From: Euprymna scolopes | Taxonomy: Eukaryota > Mollusca > Cephalopoda > Sepiida > Sepiolidae | Reading direction: 5' to 3' | Length of the DNA stretch: 23,275 bases | Assembly (NCBI GenBank): GCA_024364805.1 | Contig: CM044505.1 | Span: forward strand, 79,626,919-79,650,193 | Part shown: positions 8,933-17,800 of the stretch, in pieces | How the letters are laid out: each line of letters starts with the position of its first letter | Position numbering within the stretch: position 1 is the stretch's first letter | Notes under the pieces: model-generated | What the model was told of the DNA's origin: nothing | Database searches by the model: none | The model's input: the letters and a program-made list of their open reading frames with translations, nothing else | Made by a program: the position numbers and the translations under genes

Positions 8933-9165
8933 GAGCTCCAAATTTTGGCCAAGTTTCAGAAAAATCTAATGGCTGGATCAAGTTATGGTGCAAAACCTGT
9001 CATTTTTGACAGGGGCTCGAAAGACGTAAAAAATGTTTTACTTCTCCTGGGAACGCAACGGTCATTTTCGCATTTTTATTTTACTGTGCACATCTATTTA
9101 ATGAAATACAAATTGTGGCAAAATTTAATGAAAAACTAATGGACGGTTATCTGGCAATCGTCCGG
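8933..9165 (+). repeat. Two related segments about 170 bases apart
   Basis: The block beginning CCAAATTTTGGCCAAGTTTC (8939), followed by AAAAATCTAATGG, recurs in diverged form at about 9107 as ACAAATTGTGGCAAAATTTA followed by AAAAACTAATGG. The second is followed by a GGAC-rich stretch (to about 9185). Short open frames here carry no recognisable domain. Likely part of an unidentified dispersed repeat. Confidence 0.4.
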
Positions 9166-9189
9166 ACTAATGGACGCACGGACGTCACT

Positions 9190-10240
9190 GTAAACATGGG
9201 TTCTTCTTCGATAAATCGGGGACCAATGAACGTTTGGGTATTTCTGATGATGGTTTATGCCGCGGATTTGTTAGTCAAAGATGATAAACCTTACATTAGT
9301 TTTTCATGTTGCGAGTAACGCTTTTGATGTATCTATACAATCATGTCCGTCTGTATGTCCTACGTCAACATATCAATGCTTGTGAAGCAATTAGTTTCAA
9401 TGATGGTAATACACAATGTTATTTGGTTGTTTATGTAATTTTTATAATTATCACGTATGAAATAATTGTTTTTGTGTTTTTATTTAAACGCTCAACTTCA
9501 TTAAAAATTCTCACCCTAAAGAATGTGTAGTATGGCGTGCTTACGTTGAGTACGACTAATTGGCTGAAAAGAAACCTATTCTACATATATTTAAAGACTT
9601 TGAAAAATTATTAAGGGGCAAGGGAAATACATTTGACTGATTTGTTCAGATAATTTCAAGTTACAACGACCATTTTTTTTTCCAAATATAAGTCTATCCT
9701 AAAATAGAGGAATATTTTAGCATGTACTTTGTAAACAATATATCGGGGGGGGGATCCCTGGAAACAAACTAGCATTAACATAATAATGAGGCTTCCTTTT
9801 AAGTTTCTCAAGACAACTTTCGTCGAAATAATATATTAATATAATTTTACGCATTGCTATATATTTGAAAAAATCAGACGTAATTGAAAGCACACTTCTA
9901 TTTGTTTTTTTAAACTAATGTTGCATATATGAATTGTTCGTGTTATGCTTTTTGTATGGGGTTTGCTTTATCTATACTCACACGTGCCTTTTTGTGTATT
10001 GATATTAATATTAATCTTTTTCTATTTATCTAAAAAGAAATACAACTTTGTTATATGGGTTTTGGAATTGCATTCATCTACAAAAAATCTAGCCAATTCA
10101 CATATTTACTTTTTTTTTTTTTACATGGAGTTCACCACTTATCAAGGCCCGGAGGCTACTCAGGGATAAGGGTTATTGCGTGTACAGTAATCAATGTGAT
10201 AGTATTGTAGTAATCATTAGTATTGGAGATTTGATTTGCT
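9190..10240. other. AT-rich stretch, no gene seen
   Basis: Several short open frames (about 60-75 codons) lack motifs and look like chance. A G9 run lies at about 9745. Nothing structured was found. Confidence 0.5.
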
Positions 10241-10242
10241 AG

Positions 10243-10284
<42 letters not shown>

Positions 10285-10285
10285 T
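10243..10285. repeat. (TA)n microsatellite
   Basis: About 35 bases of alternating A/T with a small interruption before 10286. Confidence 0.95.
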
Positions 10286-11000
10286 TAGTTTTTCGGTTTT
10301 CTTATAAGATGATCATCTTTAATAATTTATTACGTGTAATTCATGCAGACATTCTACATTATTTACACTTGCCTAATATTCGCGTAAAAAGGTTATATTA
10401 AACACAAACCTTTCTGTATATATTTATGTATGCGTATATATATATATTTAAAAATGCCTACCAAACTCCTGTCAGTGTTTGTCTGGACATAAAACTTAAT
10501 GTATAGTATTCTAACACGTGCGAAACTTTATATTTGGGTTTTAGCCGGGCAAAATCGGGGCAAAAAAAATAATTTCAGGTTAAGGTCGAATATTTATGCG
10601 TAATGTAATAGGTATTGGTTCACGTTTTAATTTATAACCTTGCAAATGTCCTTTGTAGCTCAGACATTTACTTCAAAGGAAAAAGTAAACCGTAAGCTAA
10701 ACGTTTTGGTTTCGATGATCGGTAGCAGCGCACGAGTTTTTAACTTTTCTAAATCGTTGCTATATATTGCTTCCAATAGAATATAAATACGAAATCTGCA
10801 TTAATCAAAATATCATATTAAAGCATATTTTACGACCGAGCAATTCTGAGGATTGCGATAAAACGGATAAATATTACTGCAAATATCTTTTCTTTTGTAA
10901 AACAGAACTTTTTATTTTATGACAATTTTAATGAAATTGTTACATGCAGTATATCTCTTAAAATGTTTAAATTTTGCTATAATTTTACCTTGACTAATTC
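10286..11000. other. AT-rich stretch before the gap, no gene seen
   Basis: No coding frame or RNA gene identified. A short (TA) run lies at about 10436-10447. Confidence 0.5.
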
Positions 11001-11977
11001 NNNNNNNNNNNNNNNNNNNNNNNNNNNNNNNNNNNNNNNNNNNNNNNNNNNNNNNNNNNNNNNNNNNNNNNNNNNNNNNNNNNNNNNNNNNNNNNNNNNN
11101 NNNNNNNNNNNNNNNNNNNNNNNNNNNNNNNNNNNNNNNNNNNNNNNNNNNNNNNNNNNNNNNNNNNNNNNNNNNNNNNNNNNNNNNNNNNNNNNNNNNN
11201 NNNNNNNNNNNNNNNNNNNNNNNNNNNNNNNNNNNNNNNNNNNNNNNNNNNNNNNNNNNNNNNNNNNNNNNNNNNNNNNNNNNNNNNNNNNNNNNNNNNN
11301 NNNNNNNNNNNNNNNNNNNNNNNNNNNNNNNNNNNNNNNNNNNNNNNNNNNNNNNNNNNNNNNNNNNNNNNNNNNNNNNNNNNNNNNNNNNNNNNNNNNN
11401 NNNNNNNNNNNNNNNNNNNNNNNNNNNNNNNNNNNNNNNNNNNNNNNNNNNNNNNNNNNNNNNNNNNNNNNNNNNNNNNNNNNNNNNNNNNNNNNNNNNN
11501 NNNNNNNNNNNNNNNNNNNNNNNNNNNNNNNNNNNNNNNNNNNNNNNNNNNNNNNNNNNNNNNNNNNNNNNNNNNNNNNNNNNNNNNNNNNNNNNNNNNN
11601 NNNNNNNNNNNNNNNNNNNNNNNNNNNNNNNNNNNNNNNNNNNNNNNNNNNNNNNNNNNNNNNNNNNNNNNNNNNNNNNNNNNNNNNNNNNNNNNNNNNN
11701 NNNNNNNNNNNNNNNNNNNNNNNNNNNNNNNNNNNNNNNNNNNNNNNNNNNNNNNNNNNNNNNNNNNNNNNNNNNNNNNNNNNNNNNNNNNNNNNNNNNN
11801 NNNNNNNNNNNNNNNNNNNNNNNNNNNNNNNNNNNNNNNNNNNNNNNNNNNNNNNNNNNNNNNNNNNNNNNNNNNNNNNNNNNNNNNNNNNNNNNNNNNN
11901 NNNNNNNNNNNNNNNNNNNNNNNNNNNNNNNNNNNNNNNNNNNNNNNNNNNNNNNNNNNNNNNNNNNNNNNNNNNNN
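11001..11977. other. Assembly gap (977 N)
   Basis: Unresolved bases. The open frames that appear to span it are artefacts of N runs. Its flanks are ordinary AT-rich sequence, so the missing content cannot be inferred. Confidence 1.
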
Positions 11978-12308
11978 AATTCTATTAAATGTTTAGCTTC
12001 TATCACTAAATAACCGAACATTACAGATTTTATAATACAGTTGCTAGGTGTAAGAGATCACAATGTTGGCTATATTTAATGTTATTTACCTTTTATGGAA
12101 AGGCGGTAAAAATGTGGAAAACTCGAGAAATTTAAGATACCTGATTTTTTGACAACTTTTAACACGTATAAATAATTCCCCCACACTTATTTTGCGTCCC
12201 CATATTTTCTAAAACATTTAAAAATACCAAAATCTCGCATTTGAATTTTCAACTGAATCAGATTTGGCATATTTTATTCCAAACATAGACACTAAGCAAT
12301 AGGCTCTT

Positions 12309-12453
12309 AATTTCAACTAGCAGGATCTGTAGAAATTCCACACCGGACTCTTTTATATGTAATATATTGATGTTCGTATTCTGGATGTTCAGCGTAAATG
12401 GAGACGCTCTGATATTGTAGCTCTTTTGTTAAAACTGCAAAAGTGTCTACACC
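12309..12453 (+). repeat. Dispersed repeat, copy 1 (GGAGACGCTCTGATATT family)
   Basis: Diverged but collinear with 14064-14222. Shared blocks are ATCTGTRGAAATTCCACA, then an AT-rich spacer, then GTAAATGGAGACGCTCTGAT, TTGTAGCT and AAAACTGCAAAAGT. The second copy has a (GT)n(TA)n tract in the spacer; this one has only a short TATGTAATATATT run. Not coding as far as visible, and the family is unknown to me. Confidence 0.7.
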
Positions 12454-12719
12454 CCGCCTATGTATTACCTCCCTCCTTACTAATTCCTTAACCTTTAACT
12501 ACCCTTTAAACTCCCTTAAGCCCTTAACAAAAAGCGAATCTTCAGAATTAACATAAACTCATAAGAACTTTAATTTCGCCCATCGCCACTCATGGCGAAT
12601 TTTCTCTCCTCAAAATTTGAAAAGGTGTTGAACCTTTTCAGTTTTGTACCTTAAGTTTTCTTGCCTGATATCTAATATGATTGAAATGGTCTGCACATCC
12701 TAACAAGATATGACTTTTT
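12454..12719. other. No supported feature
   Basis: Pyrimidine-rich in part (12460-12530). No gene seen. A TCTTCAG box at about 12539-12545 has no accompanying GAAAC on the same strand. Confidence 0.4.

Positions 12720-12778
<59 letters not shown>
12720..12778. repeat. Compound (CA)n(TA)n microsatellite
   Basis: About 20 bases of CA, then about 40 of TA, ending where the foldback element at 12779 begins. Confidence 0.95.
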
Positions 12779-12781
<3 letters not shown>

Positions 12782-12871
12782 TATAATTATCCACTGACAT
12801 GTTTTGTCGTTTACGACTCATCAGAGTGGCTGAATCTAGCGATAAAACACGTCAGTGGATAATTATATTTT
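12779..12871. mobile_element. Small foldback element with hammerhead-like arms
   Basis: The left end AAATATAATTATCCACTGAC and the right end GTCAGTGGATAATTATATTT are exact complements, and the match extends further with two mismatches to about 31 bases. The loop is about 31 bases. The minus strand of the left arm holds a near-complete minimal hammerhead. The right arm keeps the outer half (AAAACACGTCAGTGG) but its core is degraded. It abuts a (TA)n tract on the left. Confidence 0.75.
12791..12829 (-). ncRNA. Minimal hammerhead-like fold with tiny stem III
   Basis: Minus strand: CCACU (stem I), CUGAUGA, GUCG-UAAA-CGAC (perfect 4-bp stem II), AAAA where GAAA is usual, C-A-U-GUC, then AGUGG, which pairs perfectly with CCACU. 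The stem III is the self-complementary ACAUGU, too short to fold alone but able to pair between two molecules, as is known for minimal type I hammerheads that act as dimers. The one departure from the core consensus would be expected to reduce activity. Confidence 0.6.
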
Positions 12872-13018
12872 AAAAATAAAATTATATATGCCGCTACCCA
12901 TGTGGGGGGGGTATCAAATTGGTTAAAGGGAAAATTATTCCCAACTCGCAGGTTGGTAAAATGCACTTTCGTATAAATAATTGAATTCATTCAAGACGTA
13001 TCGCAAAAACAATAACAC

Positions 13019-13042
13019 ATATATATATATATATATATATAT
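13019..13042. repeat. (TA)n microsatellite
   Basis: Alternating A/T, ending just before the conserved tail of the hammerhead-bearing repeat. Confidence 0.95.
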
Positions 13043-13115
13043 TAGTAAGTTATAAAATATGGCGATTAAGCTACATTAAATATTACGCGTTTCACCCACT
13101 CTGACTCTTCAGGCT

Positions 13116-13117
<2 letters not shown>
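13043..13117 (-). ncRNA. Hammerhead-bearing single-arm repeat with intact core
   Basis: The hammerhead itself spans 13067-13117 on the minus strand: UAAGC (stem I), CUGAAGA, GUC-loop-GGU (3-bp stem II, two wobbles), GAAA, a stem III starting ACG and ending UGU, GUA, then GCUUA closing a perfect stem I. All core residues are present. Stems II and III are weak. The 3' tail (13043-13066) matches the tail of the palindrome at 5408-5434. Here there is only one arm, and (TA)n tracts flank both sides, with the inner one starting exactly where the palindrome centre would be. Confidence 0.7.
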
Positions 13118-13149
<32 letters not shown>

Positions 13150-13155
13150 CGTGTA
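13117..13155. repeat. Compound (TA)n(GT)n microsatellite
   Basis: About 24 bases TA, then GT with one C interruption, adjoining the hammerhead repeat. Confidence 0.95.
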
Positions 13156-13164
13156 TTTATATTC

Positions 13165-13312
13165 CTTCAGCTATAACCGAAACCAAAACTCAAGAATTCT
13201 TGGTAAAATTATTACAAGAAATGGAAGGTCATAACAAACGACTCGCTCGAAAATAATGAACGTGGCACACAAAACATGTTATCGTGTTAAGATTTTCAAT
13301 TTCTTAAAAGCA
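13165..13312 (+). repeat. Dispersed repeat unit, single copy (CTATAAYYGAAACC family)
   Basis: Collinear with the tandem units at 14447-14710: CTTCAGCTATAACCGAAAC, AAAACTCAAGAATTCTTGGT, then GGTCATAACAAACGAC and an ACACAAAACATG block. One frame of the first 84 bases reads TKTQEFLVKLLQEMEGHNKR with a plausible acceptor (ATTCCTTCAG) in front, so an exon origin is conceivable, but the related copies at 14.4 kb are not open. Confidence 0.5.
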
Positions 13313-13565
13313 ACTTCAACCTTAAATTTTTGAAAGTTTCCAGATTAAAAAAAATATTGTAATGGACTCGGATAAAAATTAAAATAAGGGTTATAGACCT
13401 AAGGTTTAGTATCACATACTGCTTTTGATAGTTTTAAACGTTCAAGGACGAGTAATCAAGTATGTGTGGTAGATCTTATTTCATTTCTCCGCAAAGCATA
13501 TAAGTAGATATTTTATTTAACTTTCCTGTATTTATCTTCTCAGATATTATGAGTTATAAGTTATT

Positions 13566-13640
13566 AAAATATGCTAATTAAGCTACAGAATTTATCGCGT
13601 TTCATCTTTTGAAGAACTCGTGCTAGCGAGTATGAAGCGC
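13566..13640 (-). repeat. Decayed member of the hammerhead-bearing repeat family
   Basis: On the minus strand the outer part is preserved: GAAACGCG, then CTGTAGCTTAATTAGC, then a tail like that beside 13043. Stem II can form (UCUU with AAGA). The CUGANGA box is not recognisable and stem I is only partly paired, so this copy should be inactive. Confidence 0.5.
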
Positions 13641-14063
13641 AGAAAATTATCTCCAGCTTACTTGCGATATGGATCTTAATAACGGGAGAGCGTGCCAGGA
13701 GTTACCTCCTCCCACATGATACAAAAGAAAACTCTTTCCAGAAGAATAGTTTCTATATGAAAATGAAATTCAATTCAATTTAATTTTAATAGAATTGTTA
13801 AAATCCATTTTGCACTCGTACGGTCTTTTCAACTATTAAATATTAAATCCCTTATATAGTGTCTTTAAAGCAGATTTTATATATGTATGCGTGCTTTGTT
13901 TATTCAATTATATTTCGCCTTTTATTTATACCAATCGTTTTATGCATTGTGCTTGATGTATGTTAAATAAAACGACAGTATAAATAGTGTATATTCCAAA
14001 TTTCAAGATACAGTTCATGTTATCGTGTACTAATTTCAGCATCTTAAAATGTTCCATTATATT
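13641..14063. other. No supported feature
   Basis: AT-rich. No coding frame, RNA gene or clear inverted repeat seen. Confidence 0.5.
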
Positions 14064-14106
14064 AATAAATTAGCGGAATCTGTGGAAATTCCACAGGGGA
14101 CCAATT

Positions 14107-14149
<43 letters not shown>

Positions 14150-14222
14150 TGTAGATATTCAGTGTAAATGGAGACGCTCTGATATTATTGTAGCTATTTT
14201 AAAACTGCAAAAGTATTTATCC
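14064..14222 (+). repeat. Dispersed repeat, copy 2 (GGAGACGCTCTGATATT family)
   Basis: Collinear with 12309-12453 (see there). This copy carries a (GT)n(TA)n tract at about 14108-14147 between its two conserved halves. A 69-codon open frame across it runs through the microsatellite and is not credible as a gene. Confidence 0.7.
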
Positions 14223-14446
14223 CAGCTTGCAGGGACGCCCGACAAAATCCAGTCGTAAAGTTCGCTTATATTTTAATTCTTGCAGATTTCGTATCTATTA
14301 TTATAGTTAATGTTCTATCTATTTTTATATATTATAAAGTTGCGATTTCAAAAAAAAGAAAAACTATATGACTTGGGTTCATCAGATTGAATCGAAACCA
14401 AATCCCAAAGTTATATATATATATACATACATATTATGACTTTAGT

Positions 14447-14710
14447 TCTTTCAGCTATAATTGAAGCGAAAACTTATGAAAAATTCTTGTTAAATTATAA
14501 AATAGATTACTAAGGTGTCATCAGCCAAAACTAACGAAGAATTCTTGATATTATTTAAAATATAGATTGGAGTGCCATCACCTATAATTGAAACGAAAAT
14601 TTATGAATAATTCTTCATAAAATTATTTATGACAGGTGAAAGTGCATAACAATTAAACGACCCGGATGTAAGCGTGACGCAGAAAATAACATGCACACTA
14701 TCGTCTTAAT
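14447..14710 (+). repeat. Imperfect tandem repeat, three units of about 57-75 bases
   Basis: Units start at about 14450 (CTATAATTGAAGCGAAAACT), 14522 (GCCAAAACTAACGAAGAATT) and 14580 (CCTATAATTGAAACGAAAAT). Each carries an AATTCTT block, and the first two end GTGTCATCA or GTGCCATCA. The last unit runs into a GCATAACAATTAAACGAC tail that also follows the single unit at 13165-13312. The shared tail shows the array is part of a larger duplicated element in which the unit was amplified. No function recognised. Confidence 0.65.
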
Positions 14711-15199
14711 ATAGATATATTATTACAGAAAACTGCAACTAACGATGTTCATTTTGAATCTTCATCCGGCATTCTTATAGCGCGCAGTTCATATAAATAT
14801 TTGCTTGAATGGAGGATATATTTCCAACGACCGTCGTATTTTTTGTAGTCATTAGTTGTGAAAGTTTGAATCTGTCATTTTATTTCACGTATTTAAACGT
14901 TAACAAATGGTGTTGAAAAACCTTCCAAAATCTATTAAGGCGTGTATATTTGGAAACAAATGCAATTTTTCTAAGCAAAAAATTTAATCTATACAAGAAA
15001 GGCATTTCACATTTTATTAATGATCGCAGTTTTCTTCTGAAATATCGCCCAAAAGCAAATTATATATGGCGTCAATTCTCGTGCAAATGCAGAAAAAAAT
15101 AGATAGCGCTTTCTGCGATTAAATGTTGTCTTAAAAGCTAATAGTTGTCAAGGTAATTGAAGCGTATATAAAAATGCGCATGCATGCACGCACATAATA
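14711..15199. other. No supported feature
   Basis: AT-rich, without coding frames of note. A short CA-like patch (GCATGCATGCACGCACAT) lies at about 15178-15195. Confidence 0.5.
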
Positions 15200-15364
15200 G
15201 CTTCCTTTTAGTCTTGATAGACTATGGATACTCACTGTAAGGGTGCCTGCGTGTGGAATTTTTGTGGCAACTGTTGCGCAATTTCAACCACACCTTTCTC
15301 GAGTCTGTTAAATATCGACGGAAGTGGAGGTTTAAGACAACTGGAAACAATTCCGAGATAAGCA

Positions 15365-15488
15365 GAGTGCACATACGGTGACTACAATTCTCAAATAGTC
15401 ACCTATCTGGTACTAACCAGTCTAAACGTTGCTTAATTTCGGTGATCTGACGAGAACGGACGTGTCAACGAGATCATATCATATACAT
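15365..15488 (-). repeat. 5S rRNA-like segment, copy 2 (antisense, best matching)
   Basis: On the plus strand the reverse complement of 5S is followed closely: AGTCACCTATC, GGTACTAACCAG, AACGTTGCTTAATTTCGGTG, ATCTGACGAGAACGG, then GTGTCAACGAGATCATATC. The 5S internal promoter region is among the best preserved parts. The sequence on the other side (15200-15364) does not match the flanks of copies 1 and 3, so this could be a different element or an independent 5S insertion. Confidence 0.65.
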
Positions 15489-15575
15489 ACATGCGCACAC
15501 ACATACCCGCACGCATATACGCGCATATAAGCTTCCTACACGCGTAGGCACATGTAAATTCATACACGCACGCAA
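15489..15575. repeat. Degenerate CATA/CGCA-rich simple sequence
   Basis: Irregular alternation of purine and pyrimidine (ACATACATGCGCACACAC and similar). It adjoins the end of the 5S-like segment that corresponds to the 5S 5' end. Confidence 0.7.
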
Positions 15576-16200
15576 TTTGATTATATACGTTAAAATTTAA
15601 GACTTTAATCTAATCGGTCCAAAATTCGGATTTAACATTTCGCCTTTTGGATCCTAGTGTGTAAGATTTTTACTTTCACCCTTTTTCTATTTTATTCTAT
15701 TGAAAATGTTCTACTTCACAAACTTTTAAGTAAATTTTCACGCTTATGCTAATCGGTGATAAATTTGTATTTATGTTAATGCTCGGATAATAACTCTTTG
15801 AAAATCCATGAATAGTTTCTTTATAATTCCTTGTTTGAATTTTTAATGGATTAACAAAATTTCAGAAGTAAATAACTATTTTTTTTAATTGCTGTACATA
15901 GTGTATACAATTGTCTATTCCGATAGATTTTAGTGTAATCATTTATCTTTAATTTTAATGTTTGTTTGAATGAATGGAAAACAAATGCATCCTAGTTCTA
16001 GTATGCATGAATAGTTATGAAGCCTAGTCGGTTTTGTGGAATATGCTAAGTCCAAATGCTATTGATGTTTTTGGTCATTTACATAAAGGTATACACCACA
16101 GCTTATCAGCTATAGGTAAAACCACAAAGCGTGTTCAAATAAACCTATACAGAAAGTTGTTTTTTTTTTTTGTTTTTTTTTTCTGCAGCGCTTTTTGATA
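15576..16200. other. AT-rich stretch, no gene seen
   Basis: No coding frame or structured repeat found. T-rich runs lie at about 16160-16183. Confidence 0.5.
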
Positions 16201-16224
16201 TCTTGTTAGATCTGTGTACCACTA

Positions 16225-16345
16225 GACTTGCTGGATGTATCAATTGATATTGAAATCAATACGACTAGCATCTACACTGAAGTTAAGTGACGCGGAGTTT
16301 GGCCAGTACCAGGATTGTAATTGGATGACTTCCTGCAAAATCTAA
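16225..16345 (+). repeat. Possible 5S rRNA-like segment, copy 4 (sense, diverged)
   Basis: Plus strand blocks CACTGAAGTTAAGTGACG, GGCCAGTAC and ATTGGATGACTTCCTG fall in 5S order (compare ACCGAAGTTAAGCAACG, GGTTAGTAC, TTGGATGGGTGACCGCCTG). The first third does not align well and small insertions are needed, so this is less certain than the antisense copies. Confidence 0.4.
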
Positions 16346-16815
16346 CCTAAACTCCCTGATAGATAGAAATGACTGCTTGTGAAGTTAAGGTTTCCAACAA
16401 ACTTTTTTTTCTCCGGAGACAACCGGCTTGCCATTTTCGGGGCCCATACTTTAAAAGGCACCGACCTGGCCTTGCCTGGTAGCATTTGTGTTTGAATATT
16501 TGTATTGCTATGCCCTTTTATTTTCCAAAGGATTTATTTCATCAAAATAAAGGGGAATAACTGTATTAGTTTTCTCTTTTTAAAGATGACGCCTATACGA
16601 AATGAATTTCGACTTTTTCCAATGTACCAAATAGTGTTTTTTTTCTTATTTTCCTTTGCGAAACTTTTACTTTCTGTTAAAGTAAAAAAAACAGAAACTG
16701 TTCTTTACAAAACAAGCAAACTATATAATCTTCAAATTTTTTGCAAATATAAGTATCTTGAAAATATTTTTTCCTCTAAATTAATGCGTTCGGTATTGAA
16801 TAATCCGATTTATAT
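16346..16815. other. No supported feature
   Basis: A 118-codon plus-strand open frame starts at 16505 but ends in the CA microsatellite and is rich in F, L, K and I, as expected by chance in AT-rich DNA. No domain recognised. Confidence 0.5.
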
Positions 16816-16817
16816 CA

Positions 16818-16848
<31 letters not shown>
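16818..16848. repeat. (CA)n microsatellite
   Basis: About 30 bases of CA. Confidence 0.95.
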
Positions 16849-16852
<4 letters not shown>

Positions 16853-16899
16853 AGACTATAAAAGTATTTGCTGGAAAGATTCACAAAAAAATTAGGAAC

Positions 16900-16945
16900 C
16901 TGATGAAAGCTTTATTTTAGTAAAGCTATCGATCACAAAAATCGA
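16900..16945 (+). other. CTGATGA box followed by two perfect hairpins
   Basis: CTGATGA (16900-16906) is followed by a 7-bp hairpin, AGCTTTA with TAAAGCT (16908-16927, six-base loop). A second hairpin follows, TATCGAT with ATCGATA (about 16927-16946). This looks like the first half of a hammerhead, but no GAAA box and no stem I partner follow. It may be a decayed ribozyme or an unrelated double hairpin. Confidence 0.35.
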
Positions 16946-16946
16946 T

Positions 16947-17528
16947 AAGGAAGCTGACTTTATAAATAGGATATATAAAGAGTAAAATGTGTGAAACGTT
17001 ATATTTTATGCATGGAGGAAAAAAAACCTATTCCTTAAAAAACTGTTTTACGAGGATATTTCTGAGTGAATACTTCAGCAACAAAAGAATATATAATTGA
17101 CGTTTCTCTATTGATAGGTGAAGTTTCCTTTCGTATAAATCGCATTGGTCACATCAGATATAGCGATAGCTGTCATCAAATACAGATTAAAAATAAACGA
17201 TAAAAATCGACTGTAAATATATTTTATGTAATAAAAATTTCAGCTGTTTCTTTTAAAACCGATTAAAAATTTTTTTTAATAATTCATAACTTTACCTCGG
17301 TCTTAAAAATAAATTTCCGATAGCGTTCTTACTTGCAATTTAAGCTTTTCGTTTGTTAACCGATACCTCTTTTTCTGTAATCAAATTAACTCGATGATCA
17401 GATCTAGTTACGTCCCTTTTTAAGATGGCAGCCATTTTAAAATAAATCCGAACAACGTATTTTTCTGGAATAAAAAATTTAGTCGAGAGGATGTTCCAGG
17501 AATAATGCTTGCTATTTTTTATTCAGCT
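16947..17528. other. AT-rich stretch, no gene seen
   Basis: No gene or RNA feature. The mariner copy that begins near 17529 may extend a little into this region, but the similarity fades. Confidence 0.4.
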
Positions 17529-17800
17529 CGAATGAATCGGAGGGGATTATATATTGTATCGTTATGACTGATGTATACATTTATGCTCTGAAAGTTTCTA
17601 TGTTGCAGATATTGACGGTATGAAACTCTAAGAAAGCAACTCCTGCCATGGACGTACGGCGCCAGACGTAGATGCGTCATTGCCTTGCTACATGTAGCAA
17701 AAAATGGACCGATCAACATTTATCGGCGCCTGTTCGATGGTTAAGAAGCCGATGCAGTTAATGTTAGCAATTAGATAAGTTTGTCGATTTTAAAGATAAT
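17529..17800 (+). pseudogene. Mariner-type transposon remnant, copy C
   Basis: Collinear with copy A: CGAATGAATCGGAGGGGATT, then TCTATGTTGCAGATATTGAC, then a transposase N-terminal part. Its best frame reads LLHVAKNGPINIYRRLFDG, a stop, then EADAVNVS and later KFVDFKDNV-like residues, in line with the helix-turn-helix region of mariner transposases. Stops interrupt it and the catalytic region is absent. Together, copies A, B and C show an old, inactive family. Confidence 0.55.

Noticed and set aside
10912-12021. Long open frames on both strands across 10912-12021
   Set aside because: They exist only because the 977-base N gap contains no stop codons.
15447-15454. CTGACGA box resembling a hammerhead core
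   Set aside because: It is part of the antisense 5S-like segment and has no GAAA or stems.
16505-16861. 118-codon plus-strand frame
   Set aside because: Composition is F/L/I/K-rich as expected from AT-rich DNA and the C-terminus is the CA microsatellite (THTHTH).
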